Positions 1 through 13,309 of a stretch of 64,000 nucleotides of DNA are shown here, in pieces. Location of the stretch: the NCBI RefSeq assembly GCF_036884655.1, contig NC_088339.1:28428501-28492500 (forward strand), given 5' to 3'. A program made the position numbers and the translations under genes. The notes beneath the pieces are model-generated. The model ran no database searches. It worked only from the letters and a program-made list of their open reading frames with translations, and was not told the origin of the DNA. The stretch is from Musa acuminata AAA Group. Taxonomy: Eukaryota > Streptophyta > Magnoliopsida > Zingiberales > Musaceae. Every line of letters begins with the position of its first letter. Position 1 is the stretch's first letter.

Positions 1-2328
1 TTTACCTGCCTCTACTTAGCCCTGTCAAGTCTTCACACAAATCTATGGCCAGAAACTTCATTTGGAGTCACAAACCCTAGCTAGCAACGAAAAGAACAGG
101 CTACACAACGACTATTCTTCTGCTGCTTTACCAGTCTCCATTTATCTTTACGGAAGGGTGAAAACAAAGGAGCATGCGTTCATGTCCATGCCAATCTGTC
201 GCCTCGAAGGTTGGAGCAGTGTTATTAATCTGTAGGGGAACCTCCAACGCTTGCAGAAGTACCAGTGTTCTTGTAGCTGTGGATGCATGTTGGACATGGG
301 GTTGAGTCAATTAATATCGGTGCATGAGAACTATAAATGCTGCACCTTCATCGTGTATGGAAACCCATACAGCATCGGTGGATGTGATCTGAGCCTAATG
401 GAGATTTTAGCTGGGTGAAGTCCCAAGAACATTTGGTTTATGTCAGACATGTGGGTTGTGGACTATATCTGAATCACTTTCAAGTATCAGTCCAGCTGTA
501 TCAGATCGAAATTTACTGCTAAGTTCTTGATGTGTTCTATCTTTCTGATAAGATAGATTAGATTGCAAGAAATAATTCCCAACTTTAGAGGTTTTGCCAC
601 ATGAAGCCAAACCTGTAACTCAGCTCCGAATTGAAGCAGAAGACAGTAGAAGACCAAACTCAAGAACTACTTGTTACAATCATTCAAATGATAAGTGTTG
701 AATGGATTATTGGCGGAAATAATTGGAGAGTTCTACCTTTTTCTTCGTTCTATCACTGATCTCCATGGCCTTGTGTGTCCTTTGGTTGCAGGAGACATAT
801 TGCATTTCCATCAACAAATGCATCCATGTAAGAACTTATGCTACGTTATATTCTTCCATGATCAAAAGCATTTTTCTCTTTGTTCGTCCCAATGAATGCA
901 AATTCAACCTCCACATCTCTATTCTCACCAAACAGTCGCATCCCATCCCCAAAGCTGTTACGTTAGGGTTCTTACGTGCTCCATCAAAAGCCTGGGAATC
1001 TCGGTCTCGTTTATCTATCTGGGTTTTAGCATCGAGTCAAGCTGTCCACCATCTCCCGGTTAAAGTATAGAGAGATAGAGACGATCGAAAGATGCCTTAG
1101 AACGTCTCATTCAGTAGTAAAAGCAGCATCGATCCATGTTACATATATGTAGAGTGAGGTCCGATGTCTTTAATGAGGAATGACAGCGAGATGGTGATGG
1201 TGAAAGGGCGACGAGTATTATATAGCGGTTGCGATCTTTGTAGCGACCGCGCCATTGTTGATCGTCGGACTCCGTCATCGCGCTTTATGATTCGCGCCGT
1301 TACGGCGCTTTATGATTCGTGCATACAAATTGGTTTACGAGGAAGAGGCCCGTGGGCCGGTCCATTGCAAACATACGCAAGTCCATGTCTCGTCGTGCAG
1401 ATCAAACGCTATACCGCTCTCTCCCTCCAAACGGATTGGCGCGTGTAGATCGCCCTCCTCTCGATCTGCTCCGGCAGCCCCCTGCCTGCGCCCTTCCCCG
1501 GTAAATCCATAAACCTAAAAGCCCCCCATTCTTTTTCCCTCTACCTTCCCTGTTCTATTGATCCCGGAGGTGCGTCCATCCCTTCATAGATTTCTGAGAG
1601 AAATGAGACGCCCGCAGTCCTTCCTTTCGCTCCACAGGTTGGTTACCTCTCCTCGTGTGGGTTTGTTAGGATCGCTGGTTGGCCATCCCACTGTTAGATA
1701 TGCGAAGTTCTTCCAAAATATGAAACCTTTTCTTCTCTGTTTGTTGATTGTATGGCAAATATTTCTCTTTTTCTTTAGAATTGGAGTATTGGTCGATATA
1801 AGGAAATTGGTATTGATATTTGATAGGAGAAATTGTGAAAGATGGCTTGTGCAAGACGCAGGGCGTCGTTCAAGGGGGATCACTGTCTAAGATGATGTAG
1901 GTTTCCTCTATTTCCAGTTGATCTTTGCGAAGTGAATGGTTAGGCGAGCTATTCTGAAGGAAAGAGAAAAAAAAAAACTATCTTGTTGTGTTTAAACTGT
2001 GTTTTACTAAAATCAATCAAATACCTTTATCTCTGAAATTTATGATGTTTAATGAGGCAGACAACCCTTTTTATTTTTCCTGATTGGGATGCATACATAT
2101 GCAGAGTTTCTTCTGACTCTGTTTTGAATGTTAAAGGACTCAAAAAGGAGAACTTTACATGATTCATCAATGCCTCTTCCATCATGCTACAATTTGTTTG
2201 CCTATTAAAGTTTTTCCACGTTTATCTACTAATACAGAAATGAACTTTGGTTCTTCATGGATGTCTCCTACACCTTTTGAGATGACACCTAAATTATGTC
2301 TTTTTTTCTTCTGTGTTCATTTTCATAG
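1..2328. other. Intergenic, no gene recognised
   Basis: I recognise no gene here. Short open frames occur on both strands around 1164-1512 and 1558-1890. The stretch 1440-1640 is pyrimidine-rich with a possible short start at 1602 ending at a splice-like CAG/GTTGG, so it could be the 5' untranslated leader and first exon of a plus-strand gene. None of the translations matches a family I know. Confidence 0.4.
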
Positions 2329-2463
2329 GGTGTGTTAGCGAACAAATATATCGTGACTGATGAGTCAGCACAGTTAGATCCACGGGTTGATATCGGAAGC
2401 TTTCTGTATAGTGAGCTAGATGATGAGATAGCCGCGCCCTCAGGAAGGAGTGCTGGTTGGCGT
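2329..2463 (+). other. Possible orphan exon, 45 codons
   Basis: A pyrimidine-rich tract ends in CATAG and is followed by 45 open codons. The peptide begins GVLANKYIVTDESAQ, has a balanced composition, and ends at a TAG at 2464-2466. A splice acceptor followed by an open, acidic peptide looks like a real exon. I do not recognise the protein. The decayed LTR begins within a few tens of bases downstream, so the rest of a gene may have been cut off by that insertion. It could also be chance. Confidence 0.25.
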
Positions 2464-2479
2464 TAGTTTGGATCTGGAC

Positions 2480-2960
2480 TGATTGACAACTCTCCGTTGC
2501 GCGGTGGATGGCGTCCCTTGGGTTGAGACACTCGTCGCTTGCGGGTGATCGTTCGCCTGCAAAAAATTGTTCTCACCGGGTGATCCTCGACTTTGGCCCC
2601 TCCGATGAGCAAGTTAGTGTGGGTGGATTATTTTTTTTATATCTCTCTCCCCTCGGCCAGATGCCGGCCAAAGGTCTTTATATTACTGTACATGGGTCGG
2701 TCGTACGTGGGTTGGCGTGGTGGACGTGTCAAACAATGCCTTGGTACGGATTCTGACTTGGCGTGTCTTGGGGGCGATGCTGTCTCGGGATTCCCGAGAC
2801 ATGACGTGCCGAGCAGTGCCTTAGTATGGTTTCTGATTCAGCGTGTCTTAGGGGTGACGTCGTCCCGGGATTCCCGGGACGAGACGTGCCGAGCAGCGCT
2901 TTAGTACGGATTCTGACTTGACGTGTGGCATCGACTGTAACGGGACCTAAAATATTATAC
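2480..2960. mobile_element. Decayed LTR remnant (gypsy-like), solo or truncated
   Basis: This GC-richer block differs from the AT-rich DNA around it. Around 2590-2620 a run reading 'cccctccgatgagcaagtta' closely resembles 'cccctccgacgatcaagtta' in the LTR at 14.3 kb. The block ends near 2970 with a sequence running into 'ataccgtatca', a plausible LTR edge. No gag or pol frame is attached. It could be a solo LTR or a truncated end of a related TAT-type gypsy element. I saw no target-site duplication. Confidence 0.5.
2723..2930. repeat. 80-bp tandem repeat, about 2.6 copies, each full copy with a palindrome
   Basis: Units start at 2723, 2803 and 2883, each beginning GACGTG and containing a 'gattctgactt'-like segment. 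The first two units each end in a 9-bp inverted repeat around a single T: GTCTCGGGA-T-TCCCGAGAC near 2782-2800 and GTCCCGGGA-T-TCCCGGGAC near 2862-2880. The third unit stops before its palindrome. The array lies inside the decayed LTR. Confidence 0.8.
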
Positions 2961-5013
2961 CGTATCAGGGTGTTTACCAAATTGTCTTTAAGTTAGCTTT
3001 TTGCAAGGGCCACTAACATGTCATTTCTTTGTTGAAACTCTATTCTTGGCTGCTTCAAGGTGATATTGCAATCCCCAAAAAGAATACTCTGTTGGTCATC
3101 TGGAAAATTCAAGTTAATAGTATGTTAAATATTGGTCTAAGTGTTAGATATCTGGTTAACCTGTGGGGGTCCTGATGCAAAGTTGTCAATCTCTTATGGT
3201 CCCGAGCATGTGACTGAGCTCCTTAAAACTCCTTTCTTAATCTGGTGTGATGGATTCACTTATCTAATTCAATAATCTCTTTATCATAGTGTTCTTAAAG
3301 ACTGTCCCATATGAGTAATATGCATCAGAAAGCTTCAGGTATCATGGTTAAAAAACTGTTTGACGTGGATTAGGTCCATTAATGATGATCATTGGCAGTT
3401 TGTGCTCAAGTACGTTACATTGTTGGATTTCTCTCTCTTTGTTGTTATCTGGCACTACCCAACAACATATCATAATTGGAACATTTGTTTGGAAGTTTGA
3501 CCTGTTGATCATCCTTGTCCTGTAACACAAACGTTCAAGTATTCAAGAACTGTAGCATTGCCTTTTTCGATGATTTCATTTGTAGTTGTGTTGCTTGTCA
3601 TTAATAACTTATAATGTGTTTTTTCCCTTGAATGTTCACATAGGTACTATTAATAAGAGTTAAATGCTGGGAATGATAATGATTTTTATTGTGATGTAAA
3701 CAGCCTTAAGGATAACCCTTTTTTCACTATGTAAGATTTGCACATATGCTTTTTCTGCAGATTTTGGTAAACATCGTCTTTTTCTTGCATAGTAAAGATT
3801 GTAATTTAATAGTACATGGTAATCTATCCCTTTCAGGTCATCACAGAGAGAGAGAGAGAGAGATCAGTCTGGACAAGGTGGAAATTGCAAGATTAGTCTT
3901 TGCCATATACAAAGCACAATTAAAGGCTTTTCTTGAATAATGTGCTATTAATGATGGACAAAATGTCAGGATCAGCAACACAATTCTTGGCCATTTTGGT
4001 AAAAGCTTGCATTAAGGTAAGAAAATCTCATCTCAAACTCCTTCAGGCTTACCTGTCAAATGAGGTGGCAATCCACCCACAATTATCCACCTCACCACAT
4101 GTATTTGGCAAAACAAGTGTGAGCCAAACAAAACAAATCAATATGTTGGAAAGTATATTTGTGGACTCAGCTATATCAATAAAAAAAGAGATTTGGAAAT
4201 ACAACAACAAGCATCTTTATCATTCTATCAATTATCAATTCTCACTTTTGTCTCATGGAAGAGGAAATGTGAAACTTCTGTGGAAACTCCACAAGCTAGC
4301 TTAATTCTTCATGATTGATATCAATTCAAGTAATGCAGTTAGTATTACTACATTTTAGGTCATATGAAAGAAAACTAATACAGCTCACCATAATCTTAGC
4401 AAATTTGAGACATACAAGAGCATCTGTTAGTCCACATACCCAACAGGAAACTGAGCTCATTAAGGAACACTAGTGACCAACTTTTGCTTCAATCAAAAGC
4501 TTTCTCAAAACAATGAACAAAGCAACACTTGCAGATATGACACACAGCTTATAAGAACAAGAGAAGAGAAACTTCAAAATTTGCTTGTTTTGTCTTCCTA
4601 TCAAAGTGAGGAGACTTTCACAAAACAGCAAATATAATTTTGTGCCCACCCAATTTCAGGTTTACAAACATCATTTGATAGAGAAGCTCGGTTCATACCT
4701 TTGTGATACATACTGCAAAAGCAAACTCTACATCAAACAAAAATATCGATTCCTAGAAAAAGATGAATGAACGAATTCACGTGAAACACAACAAACTGAG
4801 CACCACAAATTGTCAATTATTTTAGGTCAAAAGTTTCGATGATGCATAAGAAATACAGAAAAGGATTAAATTCTCATCTTGTGCTTTTAATTATCTGCAT
4901 CTCCTAAACAAACCTTCACAGCTGCTCATGATAGTTCATGTTTGTTGAGCAACACAGGAGGCTGCCGGTTTCACTTCAATCTGGAGAAAATCCGGAGGAA
5001 TCAAACATCAGTG
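2961..5013. other. Intergenic and 3' flank of the MOCOS-like gene
   Basis: AT-rich DNA with only scattered short frames. A (GA)n microsatellite lies at about 3845-3862. The last part, from about 4850 to 5013, is probably the 3' untranslated region of the minus-strand gene that ends at 5014. I see no recognisable protein. Confidence 0.5.
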
Positions 5014-7875
5014 CTATGTCTCCGAAGTCTCTGCAATGGTGGACAATCTATCATTCTTGAGAAATGAAGGATCCAAAAACTTGGCCGCAAATGCCCACAA
5101 CCTGTACACATCCTCGAAGTTTGTGAGGAACCCCAACGAAGCAGTAACAACTTCCACCCTGGTCACGGTATTCTTACTATCACTCTTTGTCTCCTGGCGA
5201 TTGTTTGCAGGATGGTGGAATGAAGTATCTGTTAAACCTTCTCCATGTAGATTTTTCTGATTGTTCATGACACTTATATGACTAAGAAAGCCAATGCCCA
5301 GGGAGATACCATTTTTCTCAGCCAGCTTTTGAACAATTTCTGGCTTGATCACTGCCCCACTACGATCCTTCACGTTGAATGCCACAGCTGCACCCCTTTC
5401 ATATTTAATCTTTGGGCCATAGATCTGGACAATCGGCACACTGCTGCCCCCAACAGGATCTGGTAATTGCAACTGCAGTAATGATGTCACAAGCCAGTTG
5501 ATCAGATATCGTAGTCTTAGAGTTGTTTTATTGAGACCCATCATGTTCGCGTGATCAAGATTTCTGCACAAAATTTCAGGCTCCAATCTGCCCCACTCCT
5601 GAGCATCATTATCATCAGCATCATGAATGGCATTGTCATAATAATCGTCATAACCTAAACCTAGTGCACGCCCAGACACTTCACCAGCATCAGAATTATG
5701 ATAAGATACTTCTGCAGCTCCGTTGCCGTCCATGCTGAAAGAGACCTTTCGATCCATACTTGATGCTAGTTCACTTTCTTGCACACCCAGGAACTTTCCA
5801 CCCATAAACCTGCTGTTATCTCCTCCCCTTCTCCCTAGCAGCCGAAACTCACCTTCCGTTTCCCTTCTTATGGCACTGTCTTTGAACTCGGTATGGTTTT
5901 CAGGGTAAATTTCAGAAGTTGTGCCATTCTCGTAATCAGCATCCCATCCACAAACAGAAGTTGAGCTAATGATTTTACTTCGATTGGCGGAAGAAAACTT
6001 GATGGCACGTTTGCCTGTTGCATCTTTTACTTTGGATTCTTCCTTGATCTCACTCGCATAATGGAAGCGTGAATCTTTTGTCCCATAATCTGAAGGCTCT
6101 TCTCGGTCTTCCTTTACGTGGTTTAGTTCTTGTGAGACTGATAAAACAGCTGCATCAAAAGATAGGACATGATCATCACCAATAGGCCTCCTCGAGTTCA
6201 TGGATGCAACTTTCGGTGACACCCTTTTATTATTCTTCCTTCTGGTAAACCATGACGGCGGCATTGGAGACCCCGACTTCTTCACCTTGTTCAACTGCCC
6301 TGAATGGTCTGATGCAAATGGGCTCTGCCCCAAATCAATCCAGAAGGAAGTGTCTGATAATTCATCCTCACTAAAAACTGGACTCTTCATTACCTCCCCG
6401 ATTGAAATGCTCTCTGTCTCCTCAAAGATTGTACTTGCCCCATCACGATCGGAGCTGTTGTCCTGATCCATCTCGCTCTCAAACACATCTCTTACTTGAG
6501 CTGATGTGAATGCACCTGAGAATGCAGGCAACAGGGATCCTCTATGAGCATCAGACATGGATGATTCACCATTTTCAACGATCCTTTCATTATCGATTCC
6601 AGCCAACAAATCAAGTCCATCTACAGAATCACTCAGATATTGAGGAAACACAGGAACAATCTTCACCATTCCTGATCCAGTACAGCCATTCTGGTTCTGC
6701 AAGCTTCCCATCACAGATTTCTTGATTAGGAGGCATCCGAAACCTGTCGGATCAAATCCAAATACCCGGTAGAAGGATGTGATGATGAAATCTGGTCGGA
6801 AGAGCGACAGACCCAGAGAATCCATGTCCTTGGGACCCAGAGACCCAGCATCGAGCAGCACATGCCAATTGTTCTGCTGGGCCAAAGCCATCCACTGGTA
6901 CGAGTACTTTGCCCCAGTCACTCTCGATTGAACGGGGAACACAAAGAGCCCGGTCGCCGAGTCCTTCTTCTTCTTCCTCTTCTTGCCACAGATCTGCTTC
7001 CTCAGCTCCGTAGAGCAGAGCTTCAGCGTCGGCCACTTGAACCATGCGCTATGGACCTTGGCTCCCTTGTCCCTAGCACTCTGGGCCAACCAATTCACAG
7101 ACTGGCTCTCGTGGTCAAACATCGTCAACAGCCTCTTGTTCGCACGAAATGGGTAGCTCTCGCCGAGCAATTTGAAAGCAGAACCTCTACTGAAGGTGAA
7201 GACGAGACCATACTCATTCTCAGGAATGTTCAGGTAGTCCATGATCCGAGTTTTGATGTCGTACTCGGCAGTGCCTTTCTCGGCGCCACCGTAGAGAGCA
7301 TGGTTGCTCAAATTGGCGGTGATCTCCGAGAGGCTAAATGCCGAGGACTCCCAACTTTGGAAGCTCTGGAGGTAGGAGAACAAGCCGAAGCCACAGTAGT
7401 CGAGGCACACCCTGGCGCCCGCGGCGGAGAGGTGGCAGTACTCGTCCAACCTCAGCCTGTCGATCTTGTTCGACGACTGGTACTTGGGGTACATGATGAC
7501 GAACTTGGAGAAGGCCTCCTCGAGGGCGGGGATGGCATCGGCGGAGAGGAAGGTGCGCTCGGCGGCGAGGGCGGTGGCCCGCAGGAACTCCCGCTGGGCG
7601 CGGAGGCAGGCGAGCGATCTCGACCGGCTGATGGAGCCCTCGTCTTCGGCCTCGGGGTCCATGCCCTGGGACTTGGACAGGGAGCCGTCCTCAGAGGCCT
7701 CCTCCAGGGCCTCGCGGAGCTTGCTCTCCTGCAGCTGCCGGAGCATCGAGGGCCGCCGCTGCCTGGCCCCTTCCTCCGACGAACCACCGGTGGCGGCGCC
7801 GCCTCGCCACCGGCTCTTCTTGTCGAGGATCAGGGCGGCGCAGTGGGAGATGGGCTTCCATAGAGAGAGATGCAT
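5014..7875 (-). CDS. Molybdenum cofactor sulfurase-like protein (PLP-dependent transferase superfamily), single exon
   Basis: The 953-residue protein is encoded without introns from ATG at 7875 to TAG at 5014. It belongs to the plant branch of the NifS/MOCOS fold typified by Arabidopsis At2g23520 and At4g37100, whose function is not settled. A basic, serine-rich N-terminus (about 1-130) precedes the aminotransferase class V-like region (about 140-400), with LDAGSLG at 341-347 holding the Asp expected to face the pyridoxal ring. The motif SFYRVFG (367-373) carries Arg370 where MOCOS/ABA3 enzymes have the PLP lysine (SFYK). A lysine-rich patch, KKRKKKKD, lies at 298-305. A long acidic, low-complexity insert (about 430-750) follows, then a conserved C-terminal domain (about 760-950). 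There is no MOSC domain. Family membership is certain; sulfurase activity is doubtful because of the missing lysine. Confidence 0.93.
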   Translation of the reverse strand: MHLSLWKPISHCAALILDKKSRWRGGAATGGSSEEGARQRRPSMLRQLQESKLREALEEASEDGSLSKSQGMDPEAEDEGSISRSRSLACLRAQREFLRATALAAERTFLSADAIPALEEAFSKFVIMYPKYQSSNKIDRLRLDEYCHLSAAGARVCLDYCGFGLFSYLQSFQSWESSAFSLSEITANLSNHALYGGAEKGTAEYDIKTRIMDYLNIPENEYGLVFTFSRGSAFKLLGESYPFRANKRLLTMFDHESQSVNWLAQSARDKGAKVHSAWFKWPTLKLCSTELRKQICGKKRKKKKDSATGLFVFPVQSRVTGAKYSYQWMALAQQNNWHVLLDAGSLGPKDMDSLGLSLFRPDFIITSFYRVFGFDPTGFGCLLIKKSVMGSLQNQNGCTGSGMVKIVPVFPQYLSDSVDGLDLLAGIDNERIVENGESSMSDAHRGSLLPAFSGAFTSAQVRDVFESEMDQDNSSDRDGASTIFEETESISIGEVMKSPVFSEDELSDTSFWIDLGQSPFASDHSGQLNKVKKSGSPMPPSWFTRRKNNKRVSPKVASMNSRRPIGDDHVLSFDAAVLSVSQELNHVKEDREEPSDYGTKDSRFHYASEIKEESKVKDATGKRAIKFSSANRSKIISSTSVCGWDADYENGTTSEIYPENHTEFKDSAIRRETEGEFRLLGRRGGDNSRFMGGKFLGVQESELASSMDRKVSFSMDGNGAAEVSYHNSDAGEVSGRALGLGYDDYYDNAIHDADDNDAQEWGRLEPEILCRNLDHANMMGLNKTTLRLRYLINWLVTSLLQLQLPDPVGGSSVPIVQIYGPKIKYERGAAVAFNVKDRSGAVIKPEIVQKLAEKNGISLGIGFLSHISVMNNQKNLHGEGLTDTSFHHPANNRQETKSDSKNTVTRVEVVTASLGFLTNFEDVYRLWAFAAKFLDPSFLKNDRLSTIAETSET

Positions 7876-8330
7876 GTATGCTGCTCATCCAAGCCCTCCC
7901 AGCCAAGAACCCTAGAAGGCCATCAGGCTCAGATTAAAAGTCTCGCTTCGGAGGAGCACAAAGAGTGTAAAGTTCCGAACTTTCTTTCAAAAACTAAACT
8001 CCAAATGATCCAGACGAGATCGAGCTGGAAAAGAGAATGGAAGTAAAGGTAAAGATTCAATAAACTTTTGCTTTTGCAACATTCAAACCCTAATCTCTGC
8101 CACTCCCATTGAAGGCTCGCAAAGATGACAACTTTGAGAAGACTCGGACCTCAGCCATCGAAGGAAAGAGAGAGAGGGGGAGTAGCGAAACAAAAGGTTG
8201 AAAGTATGATTTCCGAACACAAAACCCCTTTTCCTTTTCCTTTTCCTCAATCAGATCAGAGGCCAAAGAGCCAAACCCAACAGAGCTAGATTCAGACCAG
8301 AACAAGGAGGTGGAGGAAGGCAAGCAAATG
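7876..8330 (-). promoter_or_regulatory. Promoter / 5' leader of the MOCOS-like gene
   Basis: This is the immediate upstream region of the minus-strand gene. It contains a telo-box, AAACCCTAA, at 8085-8093 and a TTTCC-type pentamer run around 8223-8246. No clear TATA box was found, so the transcription start cannot be placed. Confidence 0.35.
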
Positions 8331-11300
8331 GAACAGAGATCCAGCGAAACCTCAACGATTCAACCAAAGAGAGAAGCAACACAGCACACAAAACAGATCA
8401 AAGGGGATGATCTTGTGGCCTCCAAGGCAGTCCAGAAAGAAGTCAAAACAGATCTTTCCTTGTCAAGGTTGAAACAACACCGAGCTCGCACGCTCACTGA
8501 CTCTCCCTCCCAACTGCTTTCTCTCTCTCTCTCTCTCTGTCCCTCACTCTTTCTCTTTTAATGTCTCCCTCCCTGTTTGTTCATCTTCACCAACCCTTCC
8601 CTGCAGCAAATTAAAGGCAGGCCACCTCTGCCATCAGCTCCATTACTACAATGGTCAAGCCACACAAGCATGCATTGATTGCGTGCCACCACCCAAAACA
8701 ACCCCTCTCTTCTCTCCTCTCCCTCTCTCCTCCTCAACTCTCAGTAAAAGAGCATAACAAGGAAAGACAAGTCTGGTAACAAACAAATGAGCTCATTGTT
8801 TACAGTGTCAAGAACAACAAGAATAGGATGCTCATTGACTTATCAAACTGCCACATCACTCTCATCAACCAATCCATCATGGGATGTGTACTGTAGTGGT
8901 CCTCTTTCCACCTCTTGTGGTTTGGTTATAAGTCAATCAATCACCTGCTCTACATTGAGTTAATGTGGTGCAGCCTAAAGCACTGGCAAGTTATTCTAGA
9001 TTCTCATCTTTGTTTCTCTACATCTTAGCCCCCTTGTTCTTCACTGTTTATGGAGACTACTCTGTGATCAAGATGTTGGGATTGGCCTTTGGTTTCCTTC
9101 CATTAGGAGCAAATTAGTATAGTTCTATCTACATCTTATGTCATTCATTATCTTACCTCCAATAAGGGAAATGATTGAGTTGAATCACTGAACATCATAC
9201 TGAGTACAGACTATTACTCAATGATAGAATTAAAAGATTCATATAGCATACTGTAAAAACTGCAATTTCTTTGTAGAACTTCTATAACCCATTAGTTGCA
9301 TATCATAAACAAATGCCAAACATGATTGATTACTCATGAGAGAAAAAATCATTAGAAGTTCCATGAAACTTCCTAAAATGACAAGTCTGACAGTGCTACT
9401 TGTTTCTCTAATAAACATCATGAACAAACAAATGGTCGGTGTAGGATTGAGACAATTATATTTTCAAATGCTAATGAAACAAGGTCAAGCATGATCTTCA
9501 ATGTCATCATGATGTCAAAGTGAAACTTTCTTTGAAATTTGTTACCATAAGATAATATATCCTAATCAAACAGAAGCTTAGATTGGACCACACTCATCAA
9601 CACTATCAATTTGGTCGCCATCATTCCAGCAAATCATTATCGCCTCCTATGGAAAACACTTTGACAACTATTTATGAAAAGAAGGGTCCTGTAATTTGAC
9701 CAGGAGCTGGATAAGAAGCCATCTATCTCATTGGGGAGGAGTCATGTGGAAGTCAGGCTGTGTTTAGAACATTGACATTGGAGATGTTGGCAGGTCAGCA
9801 CAGGAAGATTTCAGCTACTCAATCTTCCATTCAAACCAAAATCTTTCTGCTACCAGCAAAAAAGTCAATCCATGAGATTTTTATATGTTTTTCTGTTAAC
9901 ATAGCCTCCTCTATCTCTATCTTCTTTCAGATAGATTCTCTCTTGTCTTCTTTTTCCTGTTGACCAAAGGCACTTAATTGTCTTCTTCTTGTCAAGTAGC
10001 ACAAGCCTCAAGCAACAAAAAGTTGACATGGGAAATGCCCTCCCCCCTTTGCCCTCTTGCAAGCAAGCAGTTCAGATGTAAACAAATGAATGTGGCTTTA
10101 ATAGTCATTCTGCTGTGTTTAAGGTAGGCTTTGTTCTCACAGAACCCAAAAAATGCAGTCAATGCTTGAAATGACTGCAGTAAAACTTTGGTGGGAGCAT
10201 TACACATGTTCTTTATCTGATGCCACAAAGAAATTACCTGAGCCTTACCTCTGTTTGTTGCAGTAAACTTCCATCTGAATAGTATCCACTGATTTCACAT
10301 GAAAAGAATGGTCTGTTGATGAATCAATCACATTTCTAGTCATGGAGAACAATACACGATCACTAGAACTGGCATGGCCTTGCAGTAACTTCCACCTGGT
10401 AGTTTCTTTCCGCACTGTGACACCTTATTTTTCCCTCATCAATGCATGCATGGAGAGAGGTGTGCACAGTGCATCAAATTTGTCTGTCAAAAACTTTATA
10501 CACTTGGAGGACTACCCACCTGTCACATCCCAAGGACAACCCCACCGCCATGGATTATTGATGTGTCTCGAGAGTGGACTTTGGAGTTCTTCACATCCCC
10601 TTATCATTTGTTGTTATCTGTTGTGCAAATAGCTGATGTCCACCTCTGAAGCATTGACTAAACCTGTGCACTGTGCGCTTCCAATGCCTCATTTCCGAAG
10701 CAAACGGTGGCGTCAGCGCATGGCTTGCAGCGTTGAAGAAAGAAGCAGCCAAAACTTATGATACTGTTCTCTATAGTCCCAATGCACCCTTTTGGGGTTC
10801 CCCGCTTGCTTTCTTCTTTAGAGACCAAAACAAAGCTTTAGTTGGTTCATAGTCTACTAATAAAAGATTTGGCCCACTTGGACAATATTTAGTGGATGTG
10901 CTTTATGGATCAATCAAGAGGTGTCATCTTTATCTCAGATGGAGCTCAGACCCCATCTCTTTCCCTCATGTCCCTCTTGTTCTTTTCCAGTGATGATTAG
11001 GGCCAAGAGGTTTAGCCTAAAAGAAAAAAAGCAATAAGTTCAGGACAAAGAAAAAGAGAAAAAAAAGATAAATATATGATGACAGATTTTTCCTTTGAGA
11101 AAATAAAAACAGAACAGTTGTTTGATAATAAAAATCAGAATTTGTAGTTAAAGACTAATCATGCAAGAGAAGATAGATGAACAGCATAAAGTTGGTGATA
11201 CTGAGAATAAAATAAGCTCAGGAGAATTGTTCAGAGAATTTTGTTCTGAGCTAAAAGAAAAAAGAAAAAACTCATGAACAATTCAATAAATTTTGGTGGA

Positions 11301-13309
11301 GTCAAGAACCTTGCTTGTTTGATTCAAATAAACTTATAAACTGCACCTGATTGCATTCTTGGTTGATGCTGGAACAGTGCAGTGGTATATCTTGGACTCT
11401 GACTCAAAACTGAGGATCATGGACCTAGGTTTCTGAGCTACAAAATAAAGTAGCCTTATTGCCTACTCCATTCAGGCACAAGCCTCCCAGGTGATTGGCT
11501 GAGCTCCTCAAGATTGCTTGTTTATGTCCCCCAAAGACTGAGGCAGTTGGTTGAATGTAATTGTTAGGATGCACTTTGTGCCCCACCAGAAAGTCTGGAA
11601 AAGAGAAATTTCATCATTAGATCTTCAGAGATGATGAACTGAAAGCTTTACAAAGGCAAGCCACTAAATCAATCTTCCCTTCTTGAATTCAGTTCAATGG
11701 TCAGATATCTGAAGCAGAAGTCACCCCAGTACATTGGACGCTTGCATACTGTGCCTGCAAGAAAGTATCAGTCTTTCATAACCTTTTTTGAGGGTTCCAT
11801 TATCATCCTTGTTCTCAGTGAAACTGAAATTTCCATTTGATTGCTGAACTGCTACATGCTTCACTCGGAAGATTTCATAATACATGCCTAGTCTGGAGGT
11901 TTCATTGCCCCGCATATTCCCATCTGGATTGATACTGCAGCAGCAGAAAACCTACCATTGCTTCTACATGTCGTTTTGTTGTCAAACCTGTTATGTTCAA
12001 TTATGAAGTGTTAACTTTAATCTTACAGAATAATGCACAATCTTCAGGACTTCAGATTGGACCATACTAAAAGATATTTCACTTATCTACAATTGTATAT
12101 GCATCATAAAATAATTTCATAAATGAAACTATAGGTGGCAGACTGGCAGTGACACAAAAAGAATATAATGGTGTTTACAAGATGAATAGGCCAATAATAC
12201 ACTCTCCAGTTCAAGTTCATAGGTAACTGAGGCCCATGGTCCCTCTTTAAGGGTATGTGCTACCCCCAAGCTTACTAGTTCATGGGCAAACTCTTGCATG
12301 AAGTTCTAAACCCCTCACGATTTGTCTCTCCTTCATGCAAAGAATATTTACCCACGTAAGATTGTAACTTGAACAGCACTGAGATATAATACAAACATCC
12401 ACATAAAATCCAACATGTGGAGGATAAAATCCAAAGCTCAGGAGATTGCAACACGAACATGCCCTGAAAAATGATAACTTTGTTGTTTAAGCGTTCGTAT
12501 GAACATGCTGTAGCCCATAGAAGCGTCATGTTCTTACTTGTTCGTGTATTCAACTCCATATTGGATGTTCTCCGAGCGTGCTAGATCTTTCAATTCTCTC
12601 TGCTCGACACTTGGAGATGATGACTCCTATAGCCGTCAGAGGGCTTATTTGATCTCGAAGCAATGTGGACCTGGATTAGGACATTCAATTCTTAAGATGC
12701 CAGTTCTACTCTGCCATTACCTGCATCAAGAACTGTCAGAAGATGTGGAAAAGCTTGTGAGTTAGGCTGGTGGGATCGAGTTCACCACGATAATGCCGAA
12801 GAGGAAGGAATACGAAGTCCGACAACCCAAAGCAGTCAGCACAGGAACTCAAAGAGAGGCCTTTTCATGTACCTGGTCAATGGCAGAAGAACGTGAGGAA
12901 GCAGAGGAGGCCAGTAAGCCGGATTCTTTTTTTCACCAGGCCAACTTGGCAGAAAGGGATGATTCCTGCCTCGTATTCGCATGTCCCAGAGCATGAGATT
13001 GATTGAGTTGTTTCTGGTGCTCGACAGCTGATCTTTGTTGGCTCAATTCTCTCAAAAACCCAACTTTGGAGGAGAAGCCAAGACCTGTAATTCTGAGGAA
13101 CGAATCTTCCACCTTGTGAAATGGTGGATCGCTTCCGGCTATTCCGTCTTTCTTCATTTTCCCGTTCCCTTTTACTTCAGAAACAATAGGCAATCAATCG
13201 GATCGGTGGCGATCATTGTGGCCAGCTGCAGCATTTTGGTCGCAACATTTGCCACCAATGCTTATATACTTCTGAGGTTGTGATGGCAACAATAAGAATC
13301 GATCCTATA
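8331..13309. other. Long intergenic region, no gene recognised
   Basis: About 5 kb of AT-rich DNA. A (CT)n tract lies at 8521-8538 with pyrimidine-rich DNA continuing to about 8735. The only larger frames (for example minus 12275-12559, plus 12538-12765 and plus 13035-13283) give peptides that resemble nothing I know. I saw no long inverted or direct repeats and no known miRNA sequence by eye. Confidence 0.45.

Noticed and set aside
6862..7863. 333-residue plus-strand frame inside the MOCOS-like gene
   Set aside because: It lies antisense to a clearly conserved 953-residue protein. The GC-rich 5' part of that gene creates open frames on the opposite strand.
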